Shown: positions 36,297 through 48,708, counted from the first letter of the stretch. The stretch is DNA of 64,000 bases from Anaeromyxobacter oryzae (GCF_023169945.1 NZ_AP025591.1:2316501-2380500), one strand, 5' to 3'. The notes: a model not told the origin generated them from the sequence alone. Numbers and translations are program-made.

Positions 36297-36683
36297 ATGC
36301 CGTGCTCCTTCCTGATCGTCGACGCCGACCGGAACTTCCGGGAGGCGCTCGCGATCTCGCTCCGGCTCGACGGTTACGCCGTCGCGGTCGTCGAGAGCGT
36401 CGAGGAAGGCTTCTCCCAGCTCGCGCGCGGGGGTTCCCGCTGCTGTGTGGTCGACGTCCACCTCCCGGACGCGGAGGCGCTCCTCGACGCGGCGGCGCGC
36501 GCCGGGGTCCGGGCGGTGATGACCGGGCCGTACGCGGAGCTCCTCGTCCAGTTCGCGCACCGGCACCCGGGCGTCCAGGTCCTCGCGAAGCCCTTCCGGG
36601 TCGCGGAGCTCACCTGCGGCTGCCCGACGGCAGCGGTGTCCGTGGAGCGCGGCGGCTCGGGGCTCCGGGCCGCCTCGCGCTAG
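36297..36683 (+). CDS. Single-domain response regulator receiver
   Basis: 128 residues, a stand-alone REC domain: FLIVDAD (acidic pair), Asp53 in VVDVHLPDAE as phospho-acceptor, Thr in AVMTGPY and Lys in LAKPF. After the domain comes a Cys-containing tail (LTCGCPTAAVSVERGG) with no output module. It could be a phosphate sink, a phosphorelay step or a competitor of the NtrC-type receiver. It lies downstream of the sigma-54 promoter but beyond the hairpin with the T-run, so its expression from that promoter would need readthrough. Confidence 0.8.
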   Translation: MPCSFLIVDADRNFREALAISLRLDGYAVAVVESVEEGFSQLARGGSRCCVVDVHLPDAEALLDAAARAGVRAVMTGPYAELLVQFAHRHPGVQVLAKPFRVAELTCGCPTAAVSVERGGSGLRAASR

Positions 36684-36734
36684 CGTCTCCGTCGCGCGAC
36701 GGACGCCGACGCACCTGCCTGGTCCAGAAACGAC

Positions 36735-36758
36735 GACGGGGCCCCTGGGGGCCCCGTC
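36735..36758. terminator. Bidirectional terminator-like hairpin
   Basis: GACGGGGCCCC (36735-36745) and GGGGCCCCGTC (36748-36758) form a perfect 11-bp stem with a two-base spacer. It lies in the 100-bp gap between the receiver gene and the converging nuoN. No long T-run follows on either strand. Confidence 0.65.
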
Positions 36759-36783
36759 TCGACTCCGGGCTCGCGCACGCCCC

Positions 36784-38256
36784 CTACATGACGATCGCGC
36801 TCGCCGCCTGGGCGAGCCGGACCATCGGGTCGGCGAAGACGCCGAACACCACGACGACCGCGACGGCCGCCGCGAGCGCGATGGAGAGCGCCGGCGACAC
36901 GAGCCCGACCTCCGCCTCGCCCTCCGCGGGGCGCATGTACATGTAGAGGACGACGCGCAGGTAGTAGAACGCGCCGAGCACGCTCGTGAGGATGCCGAGG
37001 ATCGCGAGCCCGTAGAGCTGGGCGCCGAGCGCAGCCTGGAAGATGTAGAGCTTCCCGACGAACCCGGCGGTCGGCGGGACGCCGGCGAGCGAGAAGAGAC
37101 ACACGGTCATCGCGAACGCGAGGGCCGGGCGGCGCCGGGCGAGCCCCGCGAAGCGCTCGAGGTCCCAGGCGTCCTTCGGCTCCTGGTCGCCGCGCGACCG
37201 CCGCTCGAGGGCGCCCACCACGGCGAACGCGCCGATGACGGTCGCGCTGTAGGCGGCGAGGTAGAAGAGCAGGCCCGCGAGCGCCTTCTCCCGGGCGCCG
37301 GCGACCCCGGCGGCGACGACGCCGACGATCAGGTAGCCGGCGTGGCCGATCGACGAGTACGCCAGCATCCGCTTCACGCTCCGCTGCGGGAGCGCGAGGA
37401 GGTTGCCGAAGATCATCGTGAGCACGGCGAGGGCGTAGAGGATCTTGCCGAACGCGCTCGTCTGTCCCGCCGAGCCGGCCTCGGAGGCGAGGAAGAGCCG
37501 GACGAGGAGCGCGAAGGCGGCGGTCTTCACGCCGGCGGCCATGAAGGCGGTGACCGGGGTGGGCGCGCCCTCGTACACGTCGGGCGTCCACGCATGGAAC
37601 GGGACCGCGGCGATCTTGAACGCCACGCCGGCCGCGACGAGGCCGAGGCCCGCGAGGTAGAGCGGGGAGCCGCGGCCGTTCGGGAGTTGCCCGAAGAGCG
37701 TCGACCCGGAGGCGCCGTAGAGCAGCGCCGACCCGTAGAGCACGAGCGACGACGAGATCGCGCCGAGCACCAGGTACTTGAACGCGGCCTCGGCCGGGCG
37801 CATGCCGCGGCGCAGGTACGCGGCGAGGGCGTACGTCGAGAGGCTCATCACCTCGATGGAGATGAAGGCGACGAGGAGGTCCGTCGACATGCCGAGGAGG
37901 GCCATGCCCGCCGCGCCGAACATGGCGAGCGCGTAGAACTCGCCGCGCTCGGCGTTCCGGGCGTGGAGCCAGCCCGCGCCCACGAGGGCGGAGAGGCCGA
38001 GGCCGGCGCAGACGACGACGGTGACGAACGCGGAGAAGCCGTCCGTGACCGCCTGCCCGCCGAAGACGCTGCCGGACGGCGGCGCCAGCGCGGCCGAGAA
38101 CGCCGCCGCGGCGGCGAAGCCGCAGGTGAGGAGCGCCTGGTAGCCGCGCTTGCCGGAGACGAGGAACACCTCGGAGATGAGCAGGACGAGCGCCCCGAGG
38201 GTGAGGATCGCCACCGGGACGAGGGCGAGGAAGTCCTGGGTCGGGAAGCCGGGCAT
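36784..38256 (-). CDS. nuoN: NADH-quinone oxidoreductase subunit N
   Basis: 490 residues with about 14 membrane helices, one of the three antiporter-like proton-pumping subunits of complex I. Typical features are [22 protein letters not shown] at the N-terminus, [65 protein letters not shown] (with the conserved Lys/His positions) and [18 protein letters not shown]. It starts four bases after the nuoM stop and is the last gene of a minus-strand nuoLMN operon. Confidence 0.95.
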   Translation of the reverse strand: MPGFPTQDFLALVPVAILTLGALVLLISEVFLVSGKRGYQALLTCGFAAAAAFSAALAPPSGSVFGGQAVTDGFSAFVTVVVCAGLGLSALVGAGWLHARNAERGEFYALAMFGAAGMALLGMSTDLLVAFISIEVMSLSTYALAAYLRRGMRPAEAAFKYLVLGAISSSLVLYGSALLYGASGSTLFGQLPNGRGSPLYLAGLGLVAAGVAFKIAAVPFHAWTPDVYEGAPTPVTAFMAAGVKTAAFALLVRLFLASEAGSAGQTSAFGKILYALAVLTMIFGNLLALPQRSVKRMLAYSSIGHAGYLIVGVVAAGVAGAREKALAGLLFYLAAYSATVIGAFAVVGALERRSRGDQEPKDAWDLERFAGLARRRPALAFAMTVCLFSLAGVPPTAGFVGKLYIFQAALGAQLYGLAILGILTSVLGAFYYLRVVLYMYMRPAEGEAEVGLVSPALSIALAAAVAVVVVFGVFADPMVRLAQAASAIVM

Positions 38257-38260
38257 GTCT

Positions 38261-39892
38261 TTAGATCCCTCCGGACGGCGGCTGGTGCGGAGCGGGCTCG
38301 GTGCCCGGCTCGGGCGCGGCCGCGGGGGCGGCCGGCGCGGGGGTCCGCGCGGTCACGGCGACGGCGGGCTCGATGGTGCCGACCTGCGGGCCGTTCCCGA
38401 GCCGCGCCTCGGCGGCCTGGAACCGCTGCACGAGCCGGTCGACCGCGGGCTTCGCGGGGGCGAGGAACGGGGCGGGCATGAGGCCCATCACCACGATGAG
38501 GACGATCATCGGGGCGATGACGAAGCCCTCGCGGACGCTGAGATCCGGGAGGTGCCGGTTCTCCTCGTTCTTGATCGTTCCGAAGAACACCTTCTCGACG
38601 AGGAGGAGCATGTACACCGCGCCGAGGATGACGCCGACGGCGCCGAGCGTCGCGAACACCGCCGAGGAGCGCAGGCGCGAGAGCCACGTGCCGGAGAGGA
38701 TGAGGAACTCGCCGACGAAGCCGTTCGTGCCGGGGAGGCCGATCGACGAGAGCGTCACGATGACGAACGCCGTGGCGATGACCGGCACCTGCTTCGCGAT
38801 GCCGCCGTACTCCGAGATGAGGCGGGTGTGGCGCCGCTCGTACAGGACGCCGACGAGGAGGAACAGGGCGCCGGTCGACACGCCGTGGTTCAGCATCTGG
38901 TAGACGCCGCCGGTGAGGCCCTCGGCGGAGAGCGCCATGAGGCCCAGCATCACGAAGCCGAGGTGCGACACCGACGAGTACGCGACGAGCCGCTTCATGT
39001 CCGTCTGCACGAGGGACATGAGCGCGCCGTAGAGGATGCCGATGACCGCGAGCACGCCGATGGCGGTCCGGAACGAGAGGGCCGCCTCGGGGAAGAGCGG
39101 CATCGCGTACCGGAAGAAGCCGAAGGTGCCCATCTTGAGGAGCACGCCGGCGAGGATGACGGAGCCCGCGGTGGGCGCCTCGGTGTGGGCGTCGGGCAGC
39201 CACGTGTGCAGCGGGAACATCGGCACCTTCACCGCGAACGCGAGGGCGAACGCGAGGAAGAGCCAGCGGGCCGCCTCGGGCGTGACCTGCAGCGCGCGTC
39301 GCGCCTCCACGTAGTCGAACGTGCCGCCGTCGTGGAAGTACAGGTACAGGATCGCGAGGAGCATCAGCACGCTCGCGGCGAAGGTGTACACGAAGAACTT
39401 CACCGTCGCGTAGAGGCGGTTCTGCGATCCCCAGATGCCGATGAGCAGGTACATCGGGATCAGCATCAACTCCCAGAACACGTAGAAGAGCACGAGGTCC
39501 AGGGCGGCGAAGGTGCCGATCATCGCCGTCTCGAGGACGAGCAGCGCGATCATGAACTCCTTCACGCGGTCGGTGACGGCCTTCCACGTGGAGAGGATCA
39601 CGATGGGCATGAGCACCGTCGTGAGCATGATGAGCAGCAGCGCCACGCCGTCGATGCCGACGTGATAGCCGATGCCGATCGTCGGCACCCACGGGACCAT
39701 CTGCTCGAACTGGAACTCGGCGGCGCCCGGCGAGGCGTCGAAGCCGAACCACAGGCCGAGCGAGAGGCCGAAGGTGACGAGCGAGATGACGAACGTGAGG
39801 GCCCGGTGCTGGTTCGCCTCGTCGCGCGGGACGAGCGCGAGCGCGAGGGCGCCGAGGAGCGGGACGAAGGTGACGACGGTGAGCAGGTTCAC
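38261..39892 (-). CDS. nuoM: NADH-quinone oxidoreductase subunit M
   Basis: 543 residues, about 14 helices. Family features include [42 protein letters not shown] (the conserved Glu of helix 5), [41 protein letters not shown] and [19 protein letters not shown] Pro/Ala-rich C-terminal tail of about 50 residues extends past the last helix. It starts with GTG, three bases after the nuoL stop. Confidence 0.95.
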   Translation of the reverse strand: MNLLTVVTFVPLLGALALALVPRDEANQHRALTFVISLVTFGLSLGLWFGFDASPGAAEFQFEQMVPWVPTIGIGYHVGIDGVALLLIMLTTVLMPIVILSTWKAVTDRVKEFMIALLVLETAMIGTFAALDLVLFYVFWELMLIPMYLLIGIWGSQNRLYATVKFFVYTFAASVLMLLAILYLYFHDGGTFDYVEARRALQVTPEAARWLFLAFALAFAVKVPMFPLHTWLPDAHTEAPTAGSVILAGVLLKMGTFGFFRYAMPLFPEAALSFRTAIGVLAVIGILYGALMSLVQTDMKRLVAYSSVSHLGFVMLGLMALSAEGLTGGVYQMLNHGVSTGALFLLVGVLYERRHTRLISEYGGIAKQVPVIATAFVIVTLSSIGLPGTNGFVGEFLILSGTWLSRLRSSAVFATLGAVGVILGAVYMLLLVEKVFFGTIKNEENRHLPDLSVREGFVIAPMIVLIVVMGLMPAPFLAPAKPAVDRLVQRFQAAEARLGNGPQVGTIEPAVAVTARTPAPAAPAAAPEPGTEPAPHQPPSGGI

Positions 39893-39895
39893 GAG

Positions 39896-41923
<2,028 letters not shown>

Positions 41924-41936
41924 AGGGTGGGGCGAA

Positions 41937-41975
41937 GGATTACCTTCTCGGGACGGTTTGGACAAGCCTCTTGTC
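41937..41975 (-). promoter_or_regulatory. nuoLMN promoter with overlapping dyad operator candidate
   Basis: On the minus strand TTGTCC (41965-41960) and TAATCC (41942-41937) are separated by 17 bases. Overlapping the -35 is a perfect dyad, GACAAG-CCT-CTTGTC (41961-41975). It lies in the 79-bp divergent gap to selA, so one regulator could affect both directions. Confidence 0.5.
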
Positions 41976-42002
41976 TGCGGAAAACCCCGGGAGCATGCGG
42001 AC

Positions 42003-43454
42003 ATGACCGCTCCAAAATCCCCCCCCGCCGCCCCGCCGCCGGACCTCCGCAATCTCCCCCGCACGGATCGCCTGCTCGAGGCGGCCGCCCGGGCCGGGCT
42101 CGTCGCGCGGATCGGCCACGGCGCCGTCGTGGAGGGCATCCGGGCAGCGCTCGATGGGCACCGCCAGGCGATCCTGGCGGGTCGCCCGTGCCCCTCCCCG
42201 GACGCCATCGAGCGTGACGTGCTGGCGCGCCTCGAGGAGGCGGCCAGGGGGTCGCTCCGGCCCGTCGTGAACGCCACTGGGGTGGTCATCCACACGAACC
42301 TCGGCCGCGCCCCCCTCTCCTCCGCCGCGATCGACGCGATGCGCCGTGCGGCGGAGGGGTACACGAACCTCGAGTACGACCTCGAGGCGGGGGAGCGCGG
42401 CGACCGGTACGGCCACGCGGAGGCGCCGCTCTGCCGCCTCACCGGCGCCGAGGCCGCGGTGGTGGTGAACAACAACGCGTCGGCGGTGATGCTCGCGCTC
42501 GCCGCCCTCATGGACGCGCCGCCCGCACGCGGGCCGGACGCGGCGCCCGCGCTCGCGCCGCCCGACGGGTTGCCGGAGGTGGTCGTCTCCCGCGGGCAGC
42601 TCGTCGAGATCGGCGGCGGCTTCCGGATCCCGGACGTCCTCCGCCGCTCCGGCGCCGCGCTCGTCGAGGTCGGCACCACGAACCGCACCTACCTCCGCGA
42701 CTACGAGGCCGCCGTCGGCCCCCGCACGCGCATCCTGCTCGCGGTCCACCGGTCGAACTTCCGGCTCTCCGGGTTCGTGCACGACACGCCGCTCGAGGAG
42801 CTGGTCGAGCTCGGCCGGCGGCGCGGCCTGTGGGTCGTGGACGACCTCGGCTCGGGCACGCTCCTCCCGACCCGGCCGTTCGGCCTCGGCGACGAGCCCA
42901 CCGTGCAGGAGCGCGTCCGTGCCGGCGCGGACCTCGTCTGCTTCTCCGGCGACAAGCTCCTCGGCGCGCCGCAGGCGGGCATCCTCGCCGGCCGGCGCGA
43001 GGCGGTGCTCCGCGTGAAGCGCCACCCGCTCATGCGCGCGCTCCGCGTCGACAAGGTGACGCTCGCGGGGCTCCTCGCGACGCTCGCGCACTACGAGCGC
43101 GGCGAGGCGATCCGCGCCATCCCGGTCTGGCGTGCCATCGCGGCCACGCCGGAGGAGCTGCGGGCGCGCGCGGAGGCCTGGCGGGCCGCGCTCGGCGACG
43201 CGGGCGCGCGCTGCGCGGTGCTCCCGGGCCGCTCGGCGGTCGGCGGCGGGTCGCTGCCCGAGGTCACCGTCCCGACCTTCGTGCTCGCCCTCCCCGCCGG
43301 CGCGCCCGACGCGCTCCTCGCCCGGCTCCGGCGCGGCGCGCCGCCGGTCGTGGGCCGCATCGAGGAGGACCGCGTGGTCCTCGATCCGCGCACGGTGATG
43401 CCGGGCGAGGACGACGCGCTCGTCCACGCGGTTCGTGCGGCGCTTGCGACCTAG
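42003..43454 (+). CDS. selA: L-seryl-tRNA(Sec) selenium transferase
   Basis: 483 residues. This PLP enzyme converts Ser-tRNA(Sec) to Sec-tRNA(Sec) using selenophosphate. Family features: LRPVVNATGVVIHTNLGRAPLS, YTNLEYDLEAGERGDRY, VVVNNNASAVMLAL, VVVSRGQLVEIGGGFRIPDV and the PLP lysine Lys318 in FSGDKLLGAPQAG. The ATG at 42003 gives MTAPKSPPAAPPPDLRNLPRTDRLL. It is divergent from nuoL and 14 kb from selB. The selC tRNA gene was not found nearby. Confidence 0.95.
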   Translation: MTAPKSPPAAPPPDLRNLPRTDRLLEAAARAGLVARIGHGAVVEGIRAALDGHRQAILAGRPCPSPDAIERDVLARLEEAARGSLRPVVNATGVVIHTNLGRAPLSSAAIDAMRRAAEGYTNLEYDLEAGERGDRYGHAEAPLCRLTGAEAAVVVNNNASAVMLALAALMDAPPARGPDAAPALAPPDGLPEVVVSRGQLVEIGGGFRIPDVLRRSGAALVEVGTTNRTYLRDYEAAVGPRTRILLAVHRSNFRLSGFVHDTPLEELVELGRRRGLWVVDDLGSGTLLPTRPFGLGDEPTVQERVRAGADLVCFSGDKLLGAPQAGILAGRREAVLRVKRHPLMRALRVDKVTLAGLLATLAHYERGEAIRAIPVWRAIAATPEELRARAEAWRAALGDAGARCAVLPGRSAVGGGSLPEVTVPTFVLALPAGAPDALLARLRRGAPPVVGRIEEDRVVLDPRTVMPGEDDALVHAVRAALAT

Positions 43455-43568
43455 AGCCGCAGCCGGACCGTGCCTCCCATGTTGGGTGCGGCGCTACGCT
43501 CCGCGCGCCGCCGGCGCGTCGGGAGCCTCCCGGCTCTGCCCCGCGCGTGAGGCGTTGCCGGCAAACGC

Positions 43569-44261
43569 TCAGGGGTTGAAGCGGTAGCCGATGCCGCGCA
43601 CCGTCTCGAGGTGGCGCGGGCTCTCCGCGTCGTCGCCGATGTGCGCCCGGAGCCGCGCGATGAAGTTGTCGACCGTGCGCGCGGTCCCGAAGTACCGCGA
43701 GCCCCAGACCGCCTCCATGAGCTGCTCGCGGGAGTAGACGCGGTCCGGGTGCGTGACGAACCACGCGAGCAGATCGAACTCGCGGCTCGTGAGCTCCAGG
43801 GGCCGGCCCTGGACGGTGGCCCGCCGGGCGTCGAGATCGAGCTCGACCACGCCCGCCTTCTTGAGCACCTTCGGCGCGGCGCCCTCACCCCGCGCGCGCC
43901 GGCGCCGGAGCAGCGCCTCGATGCGCGCCAGCAGCTCCTTCAGGCCGAACGGCTTCACCATGTAGTCGTCGGCCCCGAGCTGCAGCCCGGCGACCTTGTC
44001 CGTCTCCTGCCCCTTCGCCGACAGGATCAGGATGGGCAGGTCGGGATCGTCCTTGCGGATCTCGCGGACGAGCTCGAGCCCGCCGAGCCGCGGCAGCATC
44101 ACGTCCACCACGATCAGGTCGGGGTGCTCGCTCTTCGCGAGCGCGAGCCCGGTCTCGCCGTCGACGGCGGACCGGACCGTGTACCCCTCCATCCCGAGGT
44201 TCAGCTGCAGGCCCCGGAGGATCGACGGATCGTCCTCGATGACGAGGATCCGGTCGGCCAT
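43569..44261 (-). CDS. OmpR/PhoB-family response regulator
   Basis: 230 residues. The receiver has IEDD, phospho-acceptor Asp53 (VVDVMLP), and the Lys of VKPF. The winged-helix output domain contains LTSREFDLLAWFVTHPDRVYSREQLMEAVWG and RTVDNFIARLRAHIGDD...VRGIGYRF. It is a DNA-binding transcription factor. The kinase gene lies immediately upstream (five bases gap), so the pair is co-transcribed in the order kinase, regulator. Target genes are not indicated. It converges with selA across a 114-bp gap containing GC-rich partial hairpins. Confidence 0.94.
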   Translation of the reverse strand: MADRILVIEDDPSILRGLQLNLGMEGYTVRSAVDGETGLALAKSEHPDLIVVDVMLPRLGGLELVREIRKDDPDLPILILSAKGQETDKVAGLQLGADDYMVKPFGLKELLARIEALLRRRRARGEGAAPKVLKKAGVVELDLDARRATVQGRPLELTSREFDLLAWFVTHPDRVYSREQLMEAVWGSRYFGTARTVDNFIARLRAHIGDDAESPRHLETVRGIGYRFNP

Positions 44262-44266
44262 ATCGG

Positions 44267-45205
44267 CTACCCCTTCCCGCCCGCGGTGGCGGGCTGCGCC
44301 GCGGGGGCCGGCTCGAGCACCACCGCGGGGAGCGTGATCGTGAACGTGGCGCCCTCGCCCACGTCGCTCGACACCGCGACGCGGCCGCCGTGCGCGACGA
44401 CGATGTGCTTCACCATCGCGAGCCCGAGCCCGGTGCCCTCGATGCTCCGCGAGAGCGGATCGTGCGCCCGGTAGAACTTGTCGAAGATCCGCTTCTGCTC
44501 CCGCTGCGGGATCCCCGGCCCGTTGTCCGAGACCGAGATGGTGACCGTCGGCCCGGACGCAGCGGCCGCGATGGAGATCTTCTTCTCCGCGCCGGTGTAC
44601 TTGAAGGCGTTGTTGAGGAGGTTCAGGATCGCCTCCGAGAGCGCCTGCCGGTCGGCCATGACCGGGGGGAGGCGCGGCGGGACCTCGCGCGTCACCTCGA
44701 CCTGCCCGTGCAGCCGCTGCGGCTCGAACGCCTGGAGCGCGAGGTCGACGATGGGCTCGACCGGCTGGCGGGTGAGCTGGTAGGTGCGCCGCCCGGACTC
44801 CATCCGGGCCCAGTCGAGGAGCCGGTTGATGAGCCCGGAGAGCCGCGCGGTCTCCTCGGCGACGATCTCGAGCGCCTCGCGCTGCCGGACCGGGTCCGCG
44901 ATGCGCCCGAGCTGGAGCGTCTCGACGAACATCCGGATGGACGTGAGGGGCGTCCGGAGCTCGTGGGAGACCTTGTTCACGAAGTCCGTCTGGAGCTTCG
45001 CGACGCGGGCCTCGCGGTAGAGGATGGCGATCGTCGCGGCGGTGCCGGCGATGGTGGTCGCGACGAGCGCCAGGATGAGGATGCCGAAGAGGTAGTCCCG
45101 CGCCACCGAGCCGTAGACGAGGATGAGGATGCCCACCGTGAGCATCAGGGCGGCGGGCACGAAGACGAACCCGATGATGAGCGGCAGGACGTGGCGGAGC
45201 TTCAT
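44267..45205 (-). CDS. Membrane sensor histidine kinase
   Basis: 312 residues. Two membrane helices at about 7-31 and 40-62 leave only a short loop, so there is no periplasmic sensor domain. The H-box is NKVSHELRTPLTS (His81), N-box ILNLLNNAFKYTG, G1 SDNGPGIPQ and G2 EGTGLGLAMVKHI. The lack of HAMP and sensor domains suggests it detects membrane state or a partner protein. It precedes its PhoB-like regulator by five bases. Confidence 0.93.
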   Translation of the reverse strand: MKLRHVLPLIIGFVFVPAALMLTVGILILVYGSVARDYLFGILILALVATTIAGTAATIAILYREARVAKLQTDFVNKVSHELRTPLTSIRMFVETLQLGRIADPVRQREALEIVAEETARLSGLINRLLDWARMESGRRTYQLTRQPVEPIVDLALQAFEPQRLHGQVEVTREVPPRLPPVMADRQALSEAILNLLNNAFKYTGAEKKISIAAAASGPTVTISVSDNGPGIPQREQKRIFDKFYRAHDPLSRSIEGTGLGLAMVKHIVVAHGGRVAVSSDVGEGATFTITLPAVVLEPAPAAQPATAGGKG

Positions 45206-45392
45206 CCTGCGCGCATCTTAACGGAGCGGCCTCCCGTACGCTCCGCCGCGGGCCCCGAAAAGGCCCGGTCCCGGGCCGCCGGGACGTCCGGCGGGCCACG
45301 GGCCCGGGCTGCTGGGCGATGGCGGACGCCGTGACGGCAGGGCGTTCAGCTTCGTCCTGGTGACGCCGAGCACCTGCTGACCACGGCTCCCG

Positions 45393-45432
45393 CAAAAAAG
45401 AAGCGGGGCGGGCCACGAAGGGCCCGCCCCGG
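45393..45432 (-). terminator. Rho-independent terminator of the first decaheme gene
   Basis: On the minus strand GGGGCGGGCC (45430-45421) and GGCCCGCCCC (45414-45405) form a 10-bp stem with a six-base loop, followed by CTTCTTTTTT (A-run 45394-45399 on the plus strand). It lies about 50 bases past the cytochrome stop. The rest of the 278-bp gap to the kinase gene holds no ORF I can support. Confidence 0.8.
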
Positions 45433-45443
45433 TCACTGCGGCA

Positions 45444-45467
45444 CACCCGGAGCGATCGCTCCGGGTG
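45444..45467. repeat. 24-bp perfect palindrome
   Basis: CACCCGGAGCGA (45444-45455) is followed directly by its exact reverse complement. It lies 16 bases past the stop of the decaheme gene, before the T-tailed terminator, so it may protect the mRNA 3' end or assist termination. Confidence 0.7.
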
Positions 45468-45483
45468 CGCCTTTCACGTCAGG

Positions 45484-48075
45484 TTACTTCGCGTGCACGT
45501 CCTTGATCGCCATGATCTTGCCCGGGCCGTGGCAGACCAGGCAGGACTCGCCGAGGCCGGCCTTGGCGACCGAGCGCGGCTGGTAGAACGCGCCGCCGTT
45601 CTGCTCCATGTGGATGACCGCCGCGTCGCTGTCGTGGCACGCCGAGCAGACGGTGGTGATCGGGCTCGTCACGAGCGTCGTGTCGGCGGCCTCGGTGACC
45701 ACGCCGGTCCCCGTGGCGACGGAGTAGCCCGTGCCGTAGTTCGTGCCCTCGGTGATGTACGGCGAGTGCGCGCTGCCCACGGCGAAGGTGCCGGTGGCGA
45801 CGGTGGTCGGGGTCGAGCTCTCGAGCGCCGCGAGCGAGGCCGCCGAGCTGTAGTCGTACGTGCCCGCCTTGTGGCACTGCTCGCAGTCGTTCAGGACGCC
45901 CGGGTAGGTGACCTGCCAGTACCCCTCCGTGGCGGAGACCTGGTGCCACGTGAACGGCGTCGAGCGGGCCCCGGCCCCGTGGATGCCGTGGATGAACGCC
46001 TTCGAGCCGGCCGACCACGCGCTGCTGGTCCGGTTCGGCGTGTGGCACCACGAGCACGACGGGCTGTCGTTGCGCTGACCGGCGTGGAACGTCGGGGCCG
46101 CGCCGAGCTGCGCGTGGCACGCGTTGCAGTTGTCGGTCGCCACGATGTCGCGGCGAGCGGCGTAGCCGGTGGCGGTCTTCTTCACGTCCGGAGCGGCGAC
46201 GATGAGGCCGCCCACGCGGGTGGTGGCGCTGTACGCGTAGCCCGGCACGTTGGTCTGGGTGAGCGGCGCCGTGTCCTTCGTCGGATCAGCGTTCAGGCCG
46301 TAGGTGTAGCCGACGCCGCCGGTGAGCATCGTCGCCGAGGCGGGGATGACCACGTTCGTGATGGTCACCGTGTAGAACTGGTTCGCGTCGGGGCCCGTGA
46401 TCGTCGTGCTGGCGGCCGCCGAGCCGTTGCAGACGCGCTTCACGTAGGCGCTGGCGGAGGCGTTGAAGTCGGCCGGGGCGGCGATGCCGTCCTGCGGCTG
46501 GGCCCAGACGAAGTAGACGCTCGGCGAGCCCACGAAGTTGTTGAAGATCTCGCCGGCGACCGTCGCCGGGCCACAGACCATGTCCATCGGCGCCGGCGTC
46601 CCGTCCTTGAGGAAGCGGAACGTGATCGTCGGGCGGAGCACGCTGCCCGCGTCGGCGACCGCGGCGACCGAGCCGATCTCGTAGGTGATCTTGGTGGCGC
46701 CGGCCGGCACCGCACCCGCCGCGGCGAGAGCAGCCGCGTTGGTGTTGGCGTTCGTGCCGCCGCTCAGGATGTTGTTCGGATCGACCGGCGCGACGGGCAC
46801 GTGGTAGCCGGCGATGGCCGCCGGCTGGTGGCACAGGGTGCACAGCGAGTCGTCCGTCCGGACGCCGCCGCTGTGCGCGCAGGGGACCGTCCGGTCGAGG
46901 TTGCAGGACGGGAGCGTCGTGCTGGTGAAGCTCACCACGTCATGGCAGGAGCCGCAGGCCTGGCGGTTCGGCCGGGTCTTCCACTGCGCGCCCTGGGCCG
47001 CGCTGTCGTCGTGGCACTGGGCGCAGTTGCGGATGTCCTGCGGGTAGGTCACATCGCTGATGCCGTGGAACGCGTTCGGCTGGCAGGGAGCGGCGGGCGT
47101 GCAGGTGCAGATCGCGGCGTGGGTTCCGACGCCGTCCCCGCAGGCCGTCGGGCCCTGGTAGCCGGTCGTCATCGTCCCGGTCGTGACGGACAGGAGCTCC
47201 TCGCTGAAGTGGATCCGGTGCACGAACACCGAGGCCTCGGCCGCCGGGTTGCTCGTCCGGTCGGGGTTGTGGCAGATGCCGCAGTAGTTGCCGTTGATGC
47301 GGCCGCCGCCGTGGAAGGTCCCGGCGGCGAAGCCGTCGTGGCACTTCGAGCAGCCCGCGGTGTTGACGACCTGGCGCCGCGAGGGCGTGCCGTTGCCGGA
47401 GGGGATGAAGTTGTACTCGACGTTGACGGTCTTCCGCGTGCGGAGGTCCGTCGAGTCGGTCTGGCGCTGCGCCTGGATCCAGAGGGTGTGCGTCGACGTG
47501 CCCTGCGTCGCGTCGAACGCGACGGTCGCCGGGAACGTGTACGTGTAGTCACCCGCGCCGTTCGCGACGAGCGTGCCGTTCGCGGTCGGGTTCAGCGGCG
47601 TCCGCAGCGGGGAGAAGGCGGTCGGCTGCGCCGGCGTACCGCTCTGCGTGAGGACCTTGTACGGGAGGACGTTCCCGGCCGCGTCCTTCGTGAAGTACGC
47701 GAGCGAGAAGGACGGCGAGATCGTGCCGAGCGAGTACACGCCGGCGGTGTCGAGGCCGTAGCCGCGGTCGTCCTTGATCGTGAAGCGGACGGAGATCTTC
47801 CCGCTCGCGTCCGCGGTGGGGGCGCTCGTGACGACGATGTTGAGGCCCGAGCTCTGGCCGATGCCGGGCGTGCCGGACGGACCGGTGGGACCCGTCGGAC
47901 CCGTCGGACCCGTCGGGCCGGTGCCGCCCGTGGGGCCGGTATCGCCCTGCGGGCCGGAGGGGCCCGTCGGGCCCGTGCCGCCCGTGGCGCCCGCGGGGCC
48001 GGTCGAACCAGAGCAGCCCGCGAGCGCGAGCGCGCCGGCGAGCAGCAGCGTTCCAGCGTTCTTGAACGATTTCAT
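45484..48075 (-). CDS. OmcA/MtrC-type decaheme c-cytochrome lipoprotein with collagen-like stalk (copy 1)
   Basis: 863 residues. A lipoprotein signal ends in LALAGC (Cys21). Residues 23-70 are sixteen Gly-X-Y triplets, mostly GPT. Two beta-rich regions alternate with haem regions, as in the MtrC/OmcA fold. Ten CXXCH sites are present: CSKCH, CGICH, CAQCH, CGSCH, CTLCH, CNACH, CSWCH, CEQCH, CSACH and CLVCH. Members of this family carry electrons across or outside the outer membrane to metals. No porin or periplasmic partner gene is adjacent. It has its own promoter and terminator and is the downstream one of two similar genes. Confidence 0.93.
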   Translation of the reverse strand: MKSFKNAGTLLLAGALALAGCSGSTGPAGATGGTGPTGPSGPQGDTGPTGGTGPTGPTGPTGPTGPSGTPGIGQSSGLNIVVTSAPTADASGKISVRFTIKDDRGYGLDTAGVYSLGTISPSFSLAYFTKDAAGNVLPYKVLTQSGTPAQPTAFSPLRTPLNPTANGTLVANGAGDYTYTFPATVAFDATQGTSTHTLWIQAQRQTDSTDLRTRKTVNVEYNFIPSGNGTPSRRQVVNTAGCSKCHDGFAAGTFHGGGRINGNYCGICHNPDRTSNPAAEASVFVHRIHFSEELLSVTTGTMTTGYQGPTACGDGVGTHAAICTCTPAAPCQPNAFHGISDVTYPQDIRNCAQCHDDSAAQGAQWKTRPNRQACGSCHDVVSFTSTTLPSCNLDRTVPCAHSGGVRTDDSLCTLCHQPAAIAGYHVPVAPVDPNNILSGGTNANTNAAALAAAGAVPAGATKITYEIGSVAAVADAGSVLRPTITFRFLKDGTPAPMDMVCGPATVAGEIFNNFVGSPSVYFVWAQPQDGIAAPADFNASASAYVKRVCNGSAAASTTITGPDANQFYTVTITNVVIPASATMLTGGVGYTYGLNADPTKDTAPLTQTNVPGYAYSATTRVGGLIVAAPDVKKTATGYAARRDIVATDNCNACHAQLGAAPTFHAGQRNDSPSCSWCHTPNRTSSAWSAGSKAFIHGIHGAGARSTPFTWHQVSATEGYWQVTYPGVLNDCEQCHKAGTYDYSSAASLAALESSTPTTVATGTFAVGSAHSPYITEGTNYGTGYSVATGTGVVTEAADTTLVTSPITTVCSACHDSDAAVIHMEQNGGAFYQPRSVAKAGLGESCLVCHGPGKIMAIKDVHAK
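47857..48009 (-). repeat. DNA repeat encoding the collagen-like stalk, copy 1
   Basis: Degenerate 9-bp units (GGNCCNACN on the coding strand) encode sixteen uninterrupted Gly-X-Y triplets, directly after the lipidated cysteine. The centre has five GPT triplets in a row with nearly identical codons, a sign of recent slippage. Confidence 0.85.
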
Positions 48076-48135
48076 CGTTTTCGTGATCTCCGACAATGTG
48101 GGTGCGCGACCGTCGGTCGGTTCGCGGCTCTGCGC

Positions 48136-48164
48136 ATAAGAAGGAGGGGTTGCCCTGGGGTCAA
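48136..48164 (-). promoter_or_regulatory. Promoter of decaheme gene copy 1
   Basis: On the minus strand TTGACC (48164-48159), 17 bases, TCTTAT (48141-48136), followed by GCGC. The predicted leader is about 54 nt and ends in ATTGTCGGAGATCA before the ATG. The same layout occurs upstream of the second decaheme gene. Confidence 0.7.
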
Positions 48165-48671
48165 TACGCCCCGCGACAATTGTTCTTTTCCCCAGAATTT
48201 TCGCGCATTTCCGGAGCGCGCAATTACTGCAGCTTTCGCGCATGCGCGATTTCACCCAGATCGCATGGAAATGTGCGCGTGCGCACAGGGGAATTTTTGA
48301 CCACGCGCCCAGGGTCCGCGGAGGCCGTACCGTCGGTTGCTATGGGCCCGCAATGTTTGCGGCGCAATCTTGCGCTTGGGTCCGATAGTTATTCACGATC
48401 GGTGACACAGCATGGCCGGCGCGCGAGCTCGCGGCGAACTGCGTAACATGCCGACATCACGGACCGATTCTGGGATCGCGCGAGAAGGCTCGCGCCACCT
48501 TTGCCGCGCGCGTCCCGCGGCCCCGTGACAGACGGCCGCACCCTGAAATGACGCCGCGCTCGATTGCGGTCTCGTCAAGTCCACATTGCGCAGCAGAGAT
48601 CCGCCCCGCGCTGGCGCCGCTCCTCCGGCGAGCTGAGGAAAGCGCGGGCCGCCGGAGCGCCCAGCGAGCGG
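48165..48671. other. Intergenic region with palindromes, upstream of decaheme copy 1
   Basis: About 500 bp with no supportable gene and a lower GC content than the surroundings. Directly upstream of the promoter lie TCGCGCATGCGCGA (48236-48249, a perfect 14-bp palindrome) and TGTGCGC-GT-GCGCACA (48272-48287). Both are CG/GC alternations of the type bound by some regulators or methylated by some enzymes. From about 48320 to 48670 I see nothing organised. Confidence 0.55.
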
Positions 48672-48708
48672 AAAAAGGAAGCGGGGCGAGCATCGCTGCT
48701 CGCCCCGC
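48672..48708 (-). terminator. Rho-independent terminator of decaheme gene copy 2
   Basis: GCGGGGCGAGC (48681-48691) and GCTCGCCCCGC (48698-48708) form a perfect 11-bp stem with a six-base loop. On the minus strand it is followed by TTCCTTTTTC. It lies about 60 bases past the stop codon. Confidence 0.8.

Noticed and set aside
43455..43568. Possible tRNA-Sec (selC) downstream of selA
   Set aside because: GC-rich hairpins are present but there is no T-loop GGTTC consensus, no TCA anticodon in a plausible arm and no CCA-like end.
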